From Salinibius halmophilus (GTDB taxonomy: Bacteria; Pseudomonadota; Gammaproteobacteria; Pseudomonadales; Natronospirillaceae), in contig NZ_QPEP01000007.1 in the NCBI RefSeq assembly GCF_003577475.1, positions 11,164 to 75,163 of the forward strand: a stretch of 64,000 bases of DNA, in the 5' to 3' direction. Below, in pieces: positions 52,762 to 61,754 of the stretch; the first letter of the stretch is position 1, and each line of letters opens with the position of its first letter. Position numbers and translations under genes: made by a program. The notes beneath the pieces are model-generated. The model had not been told where the DNA came from, did no database searches, and saw nothing but the letters and a program-made list of their open reading frames with translations.

Positions 52762-53794
52762 TCAAACCAACAATCCGTTGATGGAAAAAGCCAAAGCGCT
52801 CGACGGTGTATCCAAACTGGAGCGAGCTGCCATTTTGCTTATGTCGCTTGGCGAGGCAGACGCAGCGGAAGTGCTGAAGCAGATGGGCCCCAAAGAAGTA
52901 CAACGCGTTGGTACGGCGATGAGTCAGTTAAGCGAAGTGACTCAGGACCAAGTGGAAGGTGTGGTGGCCGTTTTTCTAGACGAACTCGGCGGTCGAACGT
53001 CTATGGGCGTGGGGGCGGATCAGTATATTCGCAACATGCTAACCAAGGCACTGGGTTCCGATAAAGCTTCAGGTCTCATTGATCGAATTCTTTTGGGTGG
53101 CAATACCACGGGCTTAGATACGCTGAAATGGATGGAGCCGAGAGCAGTCGCCGATATTATTCGCCATGAGCACCCTCAGATTCAGGCCATTGTGATTGCC
53201 TATTTAGATGCTGATCAAAGTGCTGAGATTTTGGCCAACTTCCCGGATAAAGTCAGGCTCGACATTATCATGCGCGTGTCGGCACTTGAAACCATTCAGC
53301 CAGCGGCCTTGTCAGAGCTGAACTCAATCCTCGAGAAGCAGTTTGCTTCCTCTGCAGGCACTCAGCAGCAGTCTTTGGGCGGTGTGAAGTGTGCAGCCGA
53401 TATTATGAACCTGCTTGAGTCGTCCATTGAAGCGGAGCTCATGGATAACATTCGTGATGTTGATGAAGACCTTGCAGATGAAATTTCTGACTTGATGTTC
53501 GTCTTTGAAAACTTGGCTGACCTAGATGATCGCGCCGTACAAACCTTGTTGCGTGAAGTACCACAAGATCAGCTCAAAATCGCGCTGCGTGGTGCCGATC
53601 AAACGCTTAGTGAAAAAATGCTGGGCAATATGTCTAAACGCGCTGCTGAATTGCTTCGTGATGATATGGAAGCAATGGGCCCTGTGAAACTGGCCGAAGT
53701 GGAACTGGCACAGAAAGAAATTTTGGCCATTGCACGTCGCCTGTCGGATGAAGGGCAAATCGCTTTGGGTGGCTCTGGTGAGGCGATGGTTTAA
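52754..53794 (+). CDS. fliG: Flagellar motor switch protein FliG
   Basis: Rotor protein that couples stator ion flow to rotation and switching. The 346-aa protein shows LERAAILLMSLGEADAAEVL, the EHPQIQAIVIAYLDADQSAE armadillo motif in the middle domain and a C-terminal domain with the charged torque helix region (DDRAVQTLLREVPQDQLKIA). The stop shares a base with the fliH start. Confidence 0.97.
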   Translation: MTNQTNNPLMEKAKALDGVSKLERAAILLMSLGEADAAEVLKQMGPKEVQRVGTAMSQLSEVTQDQVEGVVAVFLDELGGRTSMGVGADQYIRNMLTKALGSDKASGLIDRILLGGNTTGLDTLKWMEPRAVADIIRHEHPQIQAIVIAYLDADQSAEILANFPDKVRLDIIMRVSALETIQPAALSELNSILEKQFASSAGTQQQSLGGVKCAADIMNLLESSIEAELMDNIRDVDEDLADEISDLMFVFENLADLDDRAVQTLLREVPQDQLKIALRGADQTLSEKMLGNMSKRAAELLRDDMEAMGPVKLAEVELAQKEILAIARRLSDEGQIALGGSGEAMV

Positions 53795-54786
53795 TGAGCG
53801 ACGTGAAGTCTTGGCCACTGCCACCATTTAAAGACGACGACTCACAAGGGCGAAAGTCGGCCGCTGGTTTTAGTGCGCCTGAGAGGGCAGAGCCTAAACC
53901 AGAACAAGCTGTAGCGCCTGTTGATGAGGTGGAAGAGGAAACCTATCGAGCGCCAACGGCCGAAGAGCTTACGGCACTATTTGAAGAAACCAAAGCTGAA
54001 GCCTATCAAGAGGGGTTGGCACAGGGGCGCAAAGAAGGGTTCGACGCGGGTTTTTCTGAAGGCAAGGCGGAAGGCCTTGAAAAAGGCACAGAAGAAGGTC
54101 TGCAAGCAGGCGAAAAGCAAGGTTACGATGAAAGCCTAAAGCGAGGACAGGCTGAAATTAAGCAGCAAGTGCAAAAGTTGCAGGGCATTATGCGCCAACT
54201 CAATCAGCCAATGGTTGAACAAGAAGCCGACGTTGAGCGAGCCGTTGTGTCGCTAGCTCTGCAAGTTGCTGCGGCGGTCATTGGTCATGAGGTGCGCACG
54301 GCAACAGACAGAATTGAAACCCTGGTGCGAACTGCGATTCATGCATTGCCGCATGGTGCTGACTATATCCAAGTGATGCTGCACCCAGATGACACCACGT
54401 TAATCAGCCAGTATGCCCCAGACCTAGTCAAAGAAACATCGGTCAAAGCAGACCCGACGATTAGCCGTGGAGGCGTGATGGTGAAAACCAATCAGTCGTT
54501 GATTGATTTAACGCTTGAGCGTAGCTGGCAGCAGCAGGTTGCCAGTATTATTGAGCAGGCCGAGTTATCGGTCTCCCAGCAAAGTTTGTTTGACCAAGGC
54601 CAACACTTCACAAGTGTGCTGCAAGAGGATGAAAATGAGTCGTTTGAGCCAGAAGTTGAATCGGTATCAAGCATTGATTCCGGGGCCACAGGAGATACAA
54701 GTAGCAGGCCGCTTGACGAGGATGGTGGGGCTAACTCTGGAAGCAGTGGGTCTGAACGTGATGGTGGGGGATCGCTGCCAGATTGA
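53794..54786 (+). CDS. fliH: Flagellar assembly protein FliH with C-terminal extension overprinting fliI
   Basis: Regulator of the export ATPase FliI, linking it to the C ring. The 330-aa protein has a charged N-terminus, the GxxxG helix (YQEGLAQGRKEGFDAGFSEG and following Gly repeats), a coiled coil and the C-terminal domain (VERAVVSLALQVAAAVIGHE). It should end near residue 270, but the frame continues about 55-60 residues as an acidic, Ser/Gly/Asp-rich tail. The last 152 nt overlap the start of fliI in another frame. FliH is usually 230-270 aa. Confidence 0.9.
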   Translation: MSDVKSWPLPPFKDDDSQGRKSAAGFSAPERAEPKPEQAVAPVDEVEEETYRAPTAEELTALFEETKAEAYQEGLAQGRKEGFDAGFSEGKAEGLEKGTEEGLQAGEKQGYDESLKRGQAEIKQQVQKLQGIMRQLNQPMVEQEADVERAVVSLALQVAAAVIGHEVRTATDRIETLVRTAIHALPHGADYIQVMLHPDDTTLISQYAPDLVKETSVKADPTISRGGVMVKTNQSLIDLTLERSWQQQVASIIEQAELSVSQQSLFDQGQHFTSVLQEDENESFEPEVESVSSIDSGATGDTSSRPLDEDGGANSGSSGSERDGGGSLPD

Positions 54787-56077
54787 AGACGGCCGCAGCC
54801 GCTTAGAAGCCGAAGTAGTTGGCTTTGATGATGATAAAGTTTACCTCATGCCAGTGCAGCCAATGCGGGGGTTGCGGGCTGGGGCGACGGTGACACCACT
54901 TGGTAGTGCTAGCCACCTAGTGATGGGTGATGAGCTATTGGGGCGAGTGGTAAACGCCTTCGGCGAGCCATTAGATAACCGAGGCCCTATCCATCAACGC
55001 GTCTTGGCGTCGCTAAACGGCGAATACATCAACCCGCTGCATCGAAAACCAATTAGCGAAACAGTAGATGTTGGCATTAAAGCCATTAATGGCATGTTGA
55101 CGGTTGGGCGTGGCCAGCGTTTGGGTTTGTTTGCTGGTAGTGGCGTGGGTAAGTCGATGCTGCTGGGTATGATGACCAAATACACCGATGTTGATATCTG
55201 CGTGGTAGGGCTAATCGGAGAGCGTGGTCGAGAGGTAAAAGAATTTATAGACGAAATTCTTGGTCAAGAAGGTATGGCACGCTCTGTTGTGGTTGCTAGT
55301 CCTGCCGATGATGCGCCGCTGATGCGCTTGCGCGCAGCCCAGTATTGCACCGCCATTGCTGAATATTTTCGCAGCCAAGGGCGCAATGTGTTGTTGCTAA
55401 TGGATTCGCTGACTCGTTATGCGCAAGCACAACGTGAGATTGCGCTAGCTGTTGGTGAGCCACCTGCTACAAAAGGTTATCCACCAAGTGTATTTGCTAA
55501 GTTACCGCAGTTGGTAGAACGTGCCGGCAATGGGGCCGATGGTTCAGGGTCCATTACCGCATTTTACACCGTGTTAACCGAAGGTGATGATCAGCAAGAC
55601 CCGGTTGCTGACAGTGCTCGCGCAATTCTTGATGGGCACGTAGTGCTTGCTCGGCGTCTCGCGGAGCAGGGGCACTATCCGGCCATCGACATTGAAGCGT
55701 CTATTTCTCGAGCCATGCCGCAGCTGGTGCCAGAAGCACACCTGAAAGCGGCGCAACGGTTAAAGCAGCTGTGGGCTAAGTATCGTAGTAGTGAAGACTT
55801 GGTCGCCATCGGTGCTTATCAAGCAGGTAGCGATGCCATGATCGATGAAGCCATCGCTAAGCTACCTGTCATTCAGAGCTACCTACAGCAGGGGCTGAAA
55901 GAAAAAGTGGACTTGCCAACATCAATTCAAAGCTTGCACGCAATCATAAATGAACCCTCACCTGCGGCGCAACAGGAAGCGCGCGCACCGCAGAATCCAC
56001 AACGCCAACCACAAGCAGCACAGCCACGACCGCCTGGTCAAGCCAACTCACCGCTGGCGCAGAAGCAACCTAGATGA
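54635..56077 (+). CDS. fliI: Flagellar export ATPase FliI
   Basis: Hexameric ATPase that feeds export substrates to the flagellar gate. From the ATG at 54635 (AGAGG 6 nt upstream) it has 480 aa. The N-terminus MSRLSQKLNRYQALI and AGRLTRMVGLTLEAVGL align with other FliI proteins, so this start, inside fliH, is well supported. Walker A is GLFAGSGVGKSML, Walker B LLLMDSLTRYAQAQRE. The last 40 residues are a Pro/Gln/Ala-rich tail absent from E. coli FliI. It overlaps fliJ by ATGA. Confidence 0.94.
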   Translation: MSRLSQKLNRYQALIPGPQEIQVAGRLTRMVGLTLEAVGLNVMVGDRCQIEDGRSRLEAEVVGFDDDKVYLMPVQPMRGLRAGATVTPLGSASHLVMGDELLGRVVNAFGEPLDNRGPIHQRVLASLNGEYINPLHRKPISETVDVGIKAINGMLTVGRGQRLGLFAGSGVGKSMLLGMMTKYTDVDICVVGLIGERGREVKEFIDEILGQEGMARSVVVASPADDAPLMRLRAAQYCTAIAEYFRSQGRNVLLLMDSLTRYAQAQREIALAVGEPPATKGYPPSVFAKLPQLVERAGNGADGSGSITAFYTVLTEGDDQQDPVADSARAILDGHVVLARRLAEQGHYPAIDIEASISRAMPQLVPEAHLKAAQRLKQLWAKYRSSEDLVAIGAYQAGSDAMIDEAIAKLPVIQSYLQQGLKEKVDLPTSIQSLHAIINEPSPAAQQEARAPQNPQRQPQAAQPRPPGQANSPLAQKQPR

Positions 56078-56511
56078 AACGTTCAGAACGATTAAGGCTG
56101 GTTGAGCGGGTAGCACAACAGCACGAGGATAAAGCCGCAAAAGCGCTGAAAATGGCCGAGCAAAAAATTAGCTTCGAGCAACAGCAGCTCGAGCAACTCG
56201 TTACTTATCAACAAACCTACCAAAACACCCAAAAACAGGCCGGTAGCCAAGGTATTGGCGTGCAGCAATATCTTGTTTATCAGCACTTTCTTGACCAAAT
56301 TGAGGTCATGATCGCCAACCAACAACGAGTGGTGAATCAAGCACAGCAACAGTACCAACAATTAATGCGTCATTGGCAGCAACTCTATTTGCGCCGCAGG
56401 TCTATGGCGCAGTTGGCGGAGAAGGTTTCTCTGTCTGAGTTTATGGAGCAGCAGAAAGCTGAACAAAAAGCCATCGACGAAATCGTCAATCAAATGCAAG
56501 CCCGTCAGTAA
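56074..56511 (+). CDS. fliJ: Flagellar export protein FliJ
   Basis: Coiled-coil stalk of the export ATPase, also an escort for free chaperones. The 145-aa protein is almost entirely helical and Gln-rich (QQQLEQLVTYQQTYQNTQ), with the FliJ pattern of two long antiparallel helices. Sequence conservation in this family is low, so the call leans on position behind fliI. Confidence 0.9.
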   Translation: MKRSERLRLVERVAQQHEDKAAKALKMAEQKISFEQQQLEQLVTYQQTYQNTQKQAGSQGIGVQQYLVYQHFLDQIEVMIANQQRVVNQAQQQYQQLMRHWQQLYLRRRSMAQLAEKVSLSEFMEQQKAEQKAIDEIVNQMQARQ

Positions 56512-56585
56512 TCTTTCCTTTTAGTTAACAAACTTTGGTGTTTTTCCAAGCTGTGTCTACTCTGACAAAAGAGAGGAGGCGATAT

Positions 56586-56849
56586 ATGCAGCAATCACTT
56601 GTGATCGACGACGCCTTAACCATTCAAACGGTCGAGACTCATCATCAAGCTTGCCTGCTTGCAGCAGATAGCGAGCAACTGACTGGCATCGATGTGAGTC
56701 AGGTACAAAGGTTTGACACTGCTGGCTTGCAGTTTCTTCTGCATTGGAAGCGTCGCACTGGATTAGTGTTCGAGGGGTTAGATAACCCTGTTATCGCTAT
56801 CCACTTGGATAGATTCGGCTTAACTGATTACCTAGGTGAGGCAAAGTAG
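56586..56849 (+). CDS. STAS-domain protein of the chemotaxis operon
   Basis: An 87-aa single-domain STAS protein (anti-sigma-factor-antagonist fold). The usual phosphorylation loop is VQRFDTAGLQFLLHWKR, with Thr in place of the frequent Ser. It starts at ATG 56586 with GGAGG 7 nt upstream; a longer frame to 56535 has no Shine-Dalgarno. It is 2 nt before cheY, so it is made with the chemotaxis proteins. Its partner is unknown; no anti-sigma kinase is nearby. Confidence 0.75.
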   Translation: MQQSLVIDDALTIQTVETHHQACLLAADSEQLTGIDVSQVQRFDTAGLQFLLHWKRRTGLVFEGLDNPVIAIHLDRFGLTDYLGEAK

Positions 56850-56851
56850 TT

Positions 56852-57211
56852 ATGGCAAATGTATTAATTGTTGACGATTCGGCTTCTATGCGCCAAATGG
56901 TGAACTTTACGCTGACCACCGCAGGGCACAAAGTTGTTGAAGCCGTGGATGGCGTAGACGGGCTAGAAAAAGCTAAGGCTAGTCAGTTCGAGCTGATTAT
57001 TTCCGACATCAATATGCCTAATATGACTGGCTTGGAGATGGTTCCGCAAATTCGAGCTCTGGGTCAATATCGTGCCACACCCATTCTAATGCTTACCACG
57101 GAGTCATCTGGGGATATGAAACAAAAAGGTAAGTCTGTTGGCGCTACTGGCTGGATTGTAAAGCCGTTTAATCCAGCACAGCTACTTAATACCATTAAGC
57201 GCGTGTTATAG
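56852..57211 (+). CDS. cheY: Chemotaxis response regulator CheY
   Basis: Single-domain receiver phosphorylated by CheA; it binds the motor switch. The 119-aa protein has the acid pair in LIVDDSASMRQM, phospho-Asp52 (IISDINMPNMTG), Thr in MLTTESSG and Lys in WIVKPFNPAQL. No cheZ phosphatase gene follows, as would be expected after fliA-cheY in Pseudomonas, so this may be an additional CheY. Confidence 0.93.
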   Translation: MANVLIVDDSASMRQMVNFTLTTAGHKVVEAVDGVDGLEKAKASQFELIISDINMPNMTGLEMVPQIRALGQYRATPILMLTTESSGDMKQKGKSVGATGWIVKPFNPAQLLNTIKRVL

Positions 57212-57219
57212 AGGCTAGT

Positions 57220-59220
57220 ATGGCTGGTATTGACTTATCCCAGTTTCACGCCGTCTTCTTTGAAGAAAGTTTAGAGTGGTTAGATGTGCTCGAAACTCAG
57301 TTGCTAGAGGCTGAGCATGCGGATGCAGAGCAAATCAACCTGATGTTTCGCGCCGCTCATTCAATTAAGGGTGGGGCAGCAACCTTCGGTTTTAGCTCAG
57401 TCGCCAATGTGATGCATGAAGCCGAGACGTTAATGGATGGCTGGCGTAATGGTCAGCGCCAGCCAAGTGAAGCCCTAGTACGTACCTTGCTAAAGGCTGT
57501 AGATATTTGCCGCACCCTGGTTGGCAAATTACAAAACGCCGAGCCGGTCTGTGATCAAGACAGTGCAGACATTGTCACTGAACTTCAGCAATTTAGCGAC
57601 GATCCAGACAATGCTTCACAGTCGCTCGAGCCAGAGCCTGACACGCAAACATCAGAAACAAAAGAACGCATCTGGCAAATAGAGCTCAAGCCAACACTTG
57701 ATTTACTTATGTCCGGCAATGACCCGCTAAAGCTATTCTCTGTACTAGCGGATTTTGGCCCGATTTCTGGTAAGGTCGATTTTGATCAAATACCTGATGC
57801 GGACTTCGACCCAACAGAGTGCTATTTATCATTCCAAGTTGAACTAGTCGCCAATGCCAGCAAAGATGAAATTGCCGAGATATTTGAGTGGTTGGATGAC
57901 GATGTGGGCGTCACGATTGACGAGAAAATAGCAGCCAACAATGCACAGCCGTCAACAATAGAGGCTGTGCTGAACGAGCCACCCGCCCAAGCTGCTTCGC
58001 CGACCAGTAAAAAACCAGTCGAGCAACCTGATAAAACCTCTAAAGCAGCAACTAGTATTCGCGTTAGCACCGATAAACTAGACCAACTGATTAATTTGGT
58101 CGGTGAGTTAGTCATCACTCAGTCGATGCTTGGGGAGCTCGGTCGAGAATTAGAGGGGTTTGTTGGTGAGCGTATGCAAACGGGTTTAGAGCAGCTTGAG
58201 CAAAATACTCGCGAGTTACAAGAGAGTGTCATGCGGGTTCGTATGCTGCCGATTAGTTTTGCCTTTAGTCGCTACCCGCGCATGGTGCACGACCTATCAA
58301 ATCAACTCGGTAAACAAATCGAGCTTATCATTGAAGGTGAAGCAACAGAAATTGACAAAACCTTACTAGAAAAAATTACTGACCCGCTGACACACATGGT
58401 GCGCAACGCCGTTGACCATGGCATAGAAAAGCCCGAAAAGCGCATCCAGAACGGCAAGTCTGAAGTAGGTCGTCTAACGTTGCGTGCCTATCATCAAGGC
58501 GGAAATGTTGTGATTGAAGTAGCGGATGATGGTGGCGGAGTTGACCCAGAGATCGTTGAGCGAAAGGCCATTGAACGCGGGCTGATTAGTGAAAACCATG
58601 GACTCGAACCTGCCCAGCTGCAAGCACTAATCTTTGAGGCAGGCTTTTCTACCGCTGAAGTCGTCAGCGATGTCTCCGGCCGCGGCGTGGGCATGGATGT
58701 CGTTAAAAAGAATATTCAGCAACTCGGTGGTCAATTGGCGCTAAAAAGTGTGGTCGGCGAAGGGTCAACCATTGCCGTCACCTTACCTCTAACGTTATCT
58801 ATTCTAGACGGTCAGCTCGTCAGCATCGATAACGATATATATGTGATTCCACTGCTAAGTATCGTCGAGTCGATTCAATTAAAGGCTTCTCAGCTAAGGC
58901 ACCTAGACTCCGGACAGCAAGTATTTCGCCTGCGCGATGAGCACATCCCTATGTTTGGGTTGGCAGAACTCTTGCACGTCGACAGTGTGCAACTCAATGT
59001 GTCGGACGGCATCGTCGTCGTGTTAGACAGTCCAAACGGTCGCTTTGGGTTATTAGTTGGCGAGTTGTTGTCACAGCAGCAAGTTGTGATTAAGAGCCTT
59101 GAAGACAATTATCAACGCGTAATGGGGCTTTCGGGCGCCACCATTCTCGGTAACGGCCATGTGGCTATGATTTTAGACCCGGCAGGGCTTGCCCAGAGTG
59201 CGCGTGGAGGTGTGGTATGA
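57220..59220 (+). CDS. cheA: Chemotaxis histidine kinase CheA
   Basis: Kinase that reads receptor signals and phosphorylates CheY and CheB. The 666-aa protein has an N-terminal Hpt domain (His47 in RAAHSIKGGAATFGF), a linker region with a P2-like segment (about 148-240), dimerisation (about 285-350), ATPase (MVRNAVDHGIE, GRGVGMDVVKKNI) and a C-terminal CheW-like domain (about 525-660). It overlaps cheW as ATGA. Confidence 0.96.
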   Translation: MAGIDLSQFHAVFFEESLEWLDVLETQLLEAEHADAEQINLMFRAAHSIKGGAATFGFSSVANVMHEAETLMDGWRNGQRQPSEALVRTLLKAVDICRTLVGKLQNAEPVCDQDSADIVTELQQFSDDPDNASQSLEPEPDTQTSETKERIWQIELKPTLDLLMSGNDPLKLFSVLADFGPISGKVDFDQIPDADFDPTECYLSFQVELVANASKDEIAEIFEWLDDDVGVTIDEKIAANNAQPSTIEAVLNEPPAQAASPTSKKPVEQPDKTSKAATSIRVSTDKLDQLINLVGELVITQSMLGELGRELEGFVGERMQTGLEQLEQNTRELQESVMRVRMLPISFAFSRYPRMVHDLSNQLGKQIELIIEGEATEIDKTLLEKITDPLTHMVRNAVDHGIEKPEKRIQNGKSEVGRLTLRAYHQGGNVVIEVADDGGGVDPEIVERKAIERGLISENHGLEPAQLQALIFEAGFSTAEVVSDVSGRGVGMDVVKKNIQQLGGQLALKSVVGEGSTIAVTLPLTLSILDGQLVSIDNDIYVIPLLSIVESIQLKASQLRHLDSGQQVFRLRDEHIPMFGLAELLHVDSVQLNVSDGIVVVLDSPNGRFGLLVGELLSQQQVVIKSLEDNYQRVMGLSGATILGNGHVAMILDPAGLAQSARGGVV

Positions 59221-59669
59221 GCACCAGCGAATGGATGACGTTTTACCTAGCAAACGAGCTCTATGCAGTGGACATCTTATCGGTAAAAGAGATCCGCAGT
59301 CCTAGCTCTGTAACACGTATTCCGCGGGCGCAGAAGGAGGTCATGGGGGCCATTAATTTGCGAGGTGACATAGTGCCAATCGTTGATCTGAGAGTGCGAC
59401 TAGGTTTGCCGACCTCTGAAGATACGCAAGACACCGTGTTCATCATTGTTCAGTTTGAGCAAGGGTCTAAGTTTAAAACACTTGGCATCAAAGTGGATGC
59501 CGTTGCTGATGTTGTGCAAATGCAAGGCGATCAGTTGCACCAGCAGTCACAACAGGAAGCTAACTCATGTATTGCAGCGATTGCAGAGCACTCGCAAGGC
59601 AGTATTGCCTTATTGGCTGTTCATCGTCTACTAGCACTGACGCCTGATATGGCAGAGGTTATGGAGTAA
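59217..59669 (+). CDS. cheW: Chemotaxis coupling protein CheW
   Basis: Adapter that links receptors to CheA. A single 150-aa CheW domain: [40 protein letters not shown] and the usual end. It is coupled to cheA upstream and precedes the receptor by 5 nt. Confidence 0.95.
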   Translation: MSTSEWMTFYLANELYAVDILSVKEIRSPSSVTRIPRAQKEVMGAINLRGDIVPIVDLRVRLGLPTSEDTQDTVFIIVQFEQGSKFKTLGIKVDAVADVVQMQGDQLHQQSQQEANSCIAAIAEHSQGSIALLAVHRLLALTPDMAEVME

Positions 59670-59674
59670 ACACT

Positions 59675-61753
59675 ATGGCGAAGTTGAATGTAAAACAAGC
59701 CTTCACCCCAAGAAACCTATTGGCGATTGGGAGTTTGTTGGTACTACTCTTTTTTGTGATTGAGTTCTGGCTGTTAGCTAGTCCAGTGCTCGCGATCATT
59801 CTGACGGTACTAGCATTGGGCCTGGTGATTGGTGGTATTAAGCTAATGAATAGTGATCCGCCGCCAGCCATGCAACGAGCACTGTCGGCACTGCAGGTTT
59901 GCGACACTGCCGTGATCGTCGCCGATGAGCAAATGGTGATTCAATACTTGAACGACTCTGCATATGAGTTAATGAAGCGCGTTGAAAAACAATTGCGCAG
60001 CGAGCTGCCGAACTTTGACGCCGACCGATTAATTGGCACCAATGTTGATGTGTTTCATAAAAAACCAAGTCATCAGCGACAACTTGTTACTAGCATGACG
60101 GATGGATTGACGAGTCGAATTAACGTTGCCGGGTTAACCTTTGAACTAAAGCTAAACCCAATCATGAGCAGTAGTGGTAAGCGAATTGGCACAGTTTTAG
60201 AGTGGCAGGACTTAACTGAATCTCTTGCTAAGCAGGCCAAGGCGGATGCCGAAGCGAAAGATAATGCTCGCATTAAACAAGCGCTAGATAATGTGTCGAC
60301 CAATGTAATGATGGCGGATCAGGATCGCACCATTATTTATATGAACAAATCCGTACACCAGATGTTGCGCAACGCGCAAAGTGATATTAGAGAAGTACTG
60401 CCGAACTTCGACGCCGATAATCTCATTGGGTCATCCATCGATGGCTTCCACAAAAATCCAGCGCACCAAGAAAATATGCTGGCATCGTTCACCAGTACCC
60501 ATACAGCCAACATTAAAGTCGGTAAGCGCTACTTTGGTTTGACTGCCAATCCAGTATTTGATGCCAACAACCAGCGCATTGGCTCAGTGGTAGAGTGGCT
60601 TGATGAGACTCAGCAAGTCGCCATAGAAAAAGAAATCTCATCTTTGGTGGACGGCGCGGCCAACGGCGACTTGAAACAGCGCATCAGTGAAGACGATAAA
60701 GAGGGCTTTTACGGTCGGTTAGCAGAAGGGCTAAACAGATTAGTGGCCATAGCCGATGACATCATTGACAAAACGGTAGTCGTGTTTGATGCGTTAGCAC
60801 ATGGTGATTTAACTAAAACCATAGATGGTGATTATTCGGGCGCCTTCTTGAAACTTAAGTCCGATGCCAATGAAACCATTCACCAACTCACCGAGACAGT
60901 CGAGAAAATTAAGCAGGCTGCCGCATCGGTCAACTCTGGTGCTGATGAAATTGCACAAGGCAACTCAGACCTATCGCAACGCACAGAAGAGCAGGCTGCA
61001 AATCTAGAAGAAACCGCTTCTAGTATGGAAGAAATGACGTCAGCAGTGCGTCAATCGTCTGAGAATGCGGGGCATGTTACCTCGGTCGCCGAGCAAGCCC
61101 GAGAGCGAGCCCAAAGTGGTGGCCAGATTGTCAGCGATGCGGTGGCAGCGATGGCCGAAATCAATGATTCGAGCAAAAAAATTGCCGATATCATTGGTGT
61201 TATCGACGAAATCGCTTTCCAAACCAACCTGCTTGCCTTAAACGCGGCGGTAGAGGCAGCACGCGCCGGGGAGCAAGGTCGTGGTTTTGCGGTGGTCGCT
61301 GGAGAGGTAAGGTCGCTAGCACAACGCTCTGCTGGCGCTGCACGTGAAATTAAAGATTTGATACGCGACAGTGTTGATAAGGTGTCGTCTGGCACCAAGT
61401 TAGTTAATCAGTCCGGTGAAACGCTGACAGAAATTGTTTCAGCTGTACAAGAAGTAGAACGAATGGTATCCGAAATCAATCGCGCCACTTCAGAGCAGGC
61501 GTCTGGTATTGAACAAGTTAACCAAGCTGTTTCACAAATGGATGAAGTAACTCAGCAAAACGCAGCGTTGGTTGAAGAGGCATCTGCGGCAGCTGAGGCC
61601 ATGGCAGATCAGTCAAGAAATCTGTTGAACCTTGTGGCATTTTTCTCAGTAAGCAATGAGCCGGTTAGCAAACCGCCAATGGCGATGAAACCAGCAGCCA
61701 AGCCTGCAGCCAAGCCGTCAGTGCCAGATAGCGACGACTGGGAAGAGTTTTAA
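59675..61753 (+). CDS. Methyl-accepting chemotaxis protein with two PAS domains and CheR/CheB tether
   Basis: Chemoreceptor of 692 aa. Two adjacent hydrophobic segments (about 14-33 and 37-57) leave almost no periplasmic loop, so sensing is cytoplasmic. Two similar PAS domains follow (about 70-185 and 200-315) with matching stretches [20 protein letters not shown] and [20 protein letters not shown]. Then comes a HAMP-like linker and the signalling hairpin with the tip [20 protein letters not shown]. An Ala/Pro/Lys linker leads to the C-terminal DWEEF, which fits the xWxxF pentapeptide that binds CheR and CheB. It may sense redox or an internal cue, like Aer-type receptors. Confidence 0.92.
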   Translation: MAKLNVKQAFTPRNLLAIGSLLVLLFFVIEFWLLASPVLAIILTVLALGLVIGGIKLMNSDPPPAMQRALSALQVCDTAVIVADEQMVIQYLNDSAYELMKRVEKQLRSELPNFDADRLIGTNVDVFHKKPSHQRQLVTSMTDGLTSRINVAGLTFELKLNPIMSSSGKRIGTVLEWQDLTESLAKQAKADAEAKDNARIKQALDNVSTNVMMADQDRTIIYMNKSVHQMLRNAQSDIREVLPNFDADNLIGSSIDGFHKNPAHQENMLASFTSTHTANIKVGKRYFGLTANPVFDANNQRIGSVVEWLDETQQVAIEKEISSLVDGAANGDLKQRISEDDKEGFYGRLAEGLNRLVAIADDIIDKTVVVFDALAHGDLTKTIDGDYSGAFLKLKSDANETIHQLTETVEKIKQAAASVNSGADEIAQGNSDLSQRTEEQAANLEETASSMEEMTSAVRQSSENAGHVTSVAEQARERAQSGGQIVSDAVAAMAEINDSSKKIADIIGVIDEIAFQTNLLALNAAVEAARAGEQGRGFAVVAGEVRSLAQRSAGAAREIKDLIRDSVDKVSSGTKLVNQSGETLTEIVSAVQEVERMVSEINRATSEQASGIEQVNQAVSQMDEVTQQNAALVEEASAAAEAMADQSRNLLNLVAFFSVSNEPVSKPPMAMKPAAKPAAKPSVPDSDDWEEF

Positions 61754-61754
61754 T

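Noticed and set aside
54515-54634. Longer FliI start at 54515
   Set aside because: The extra 40 residues do not resemble FliI N-termini and lie in the fliH coding part; the ATG at 54635 has a Shine-Dalgarno and aligns with the family.
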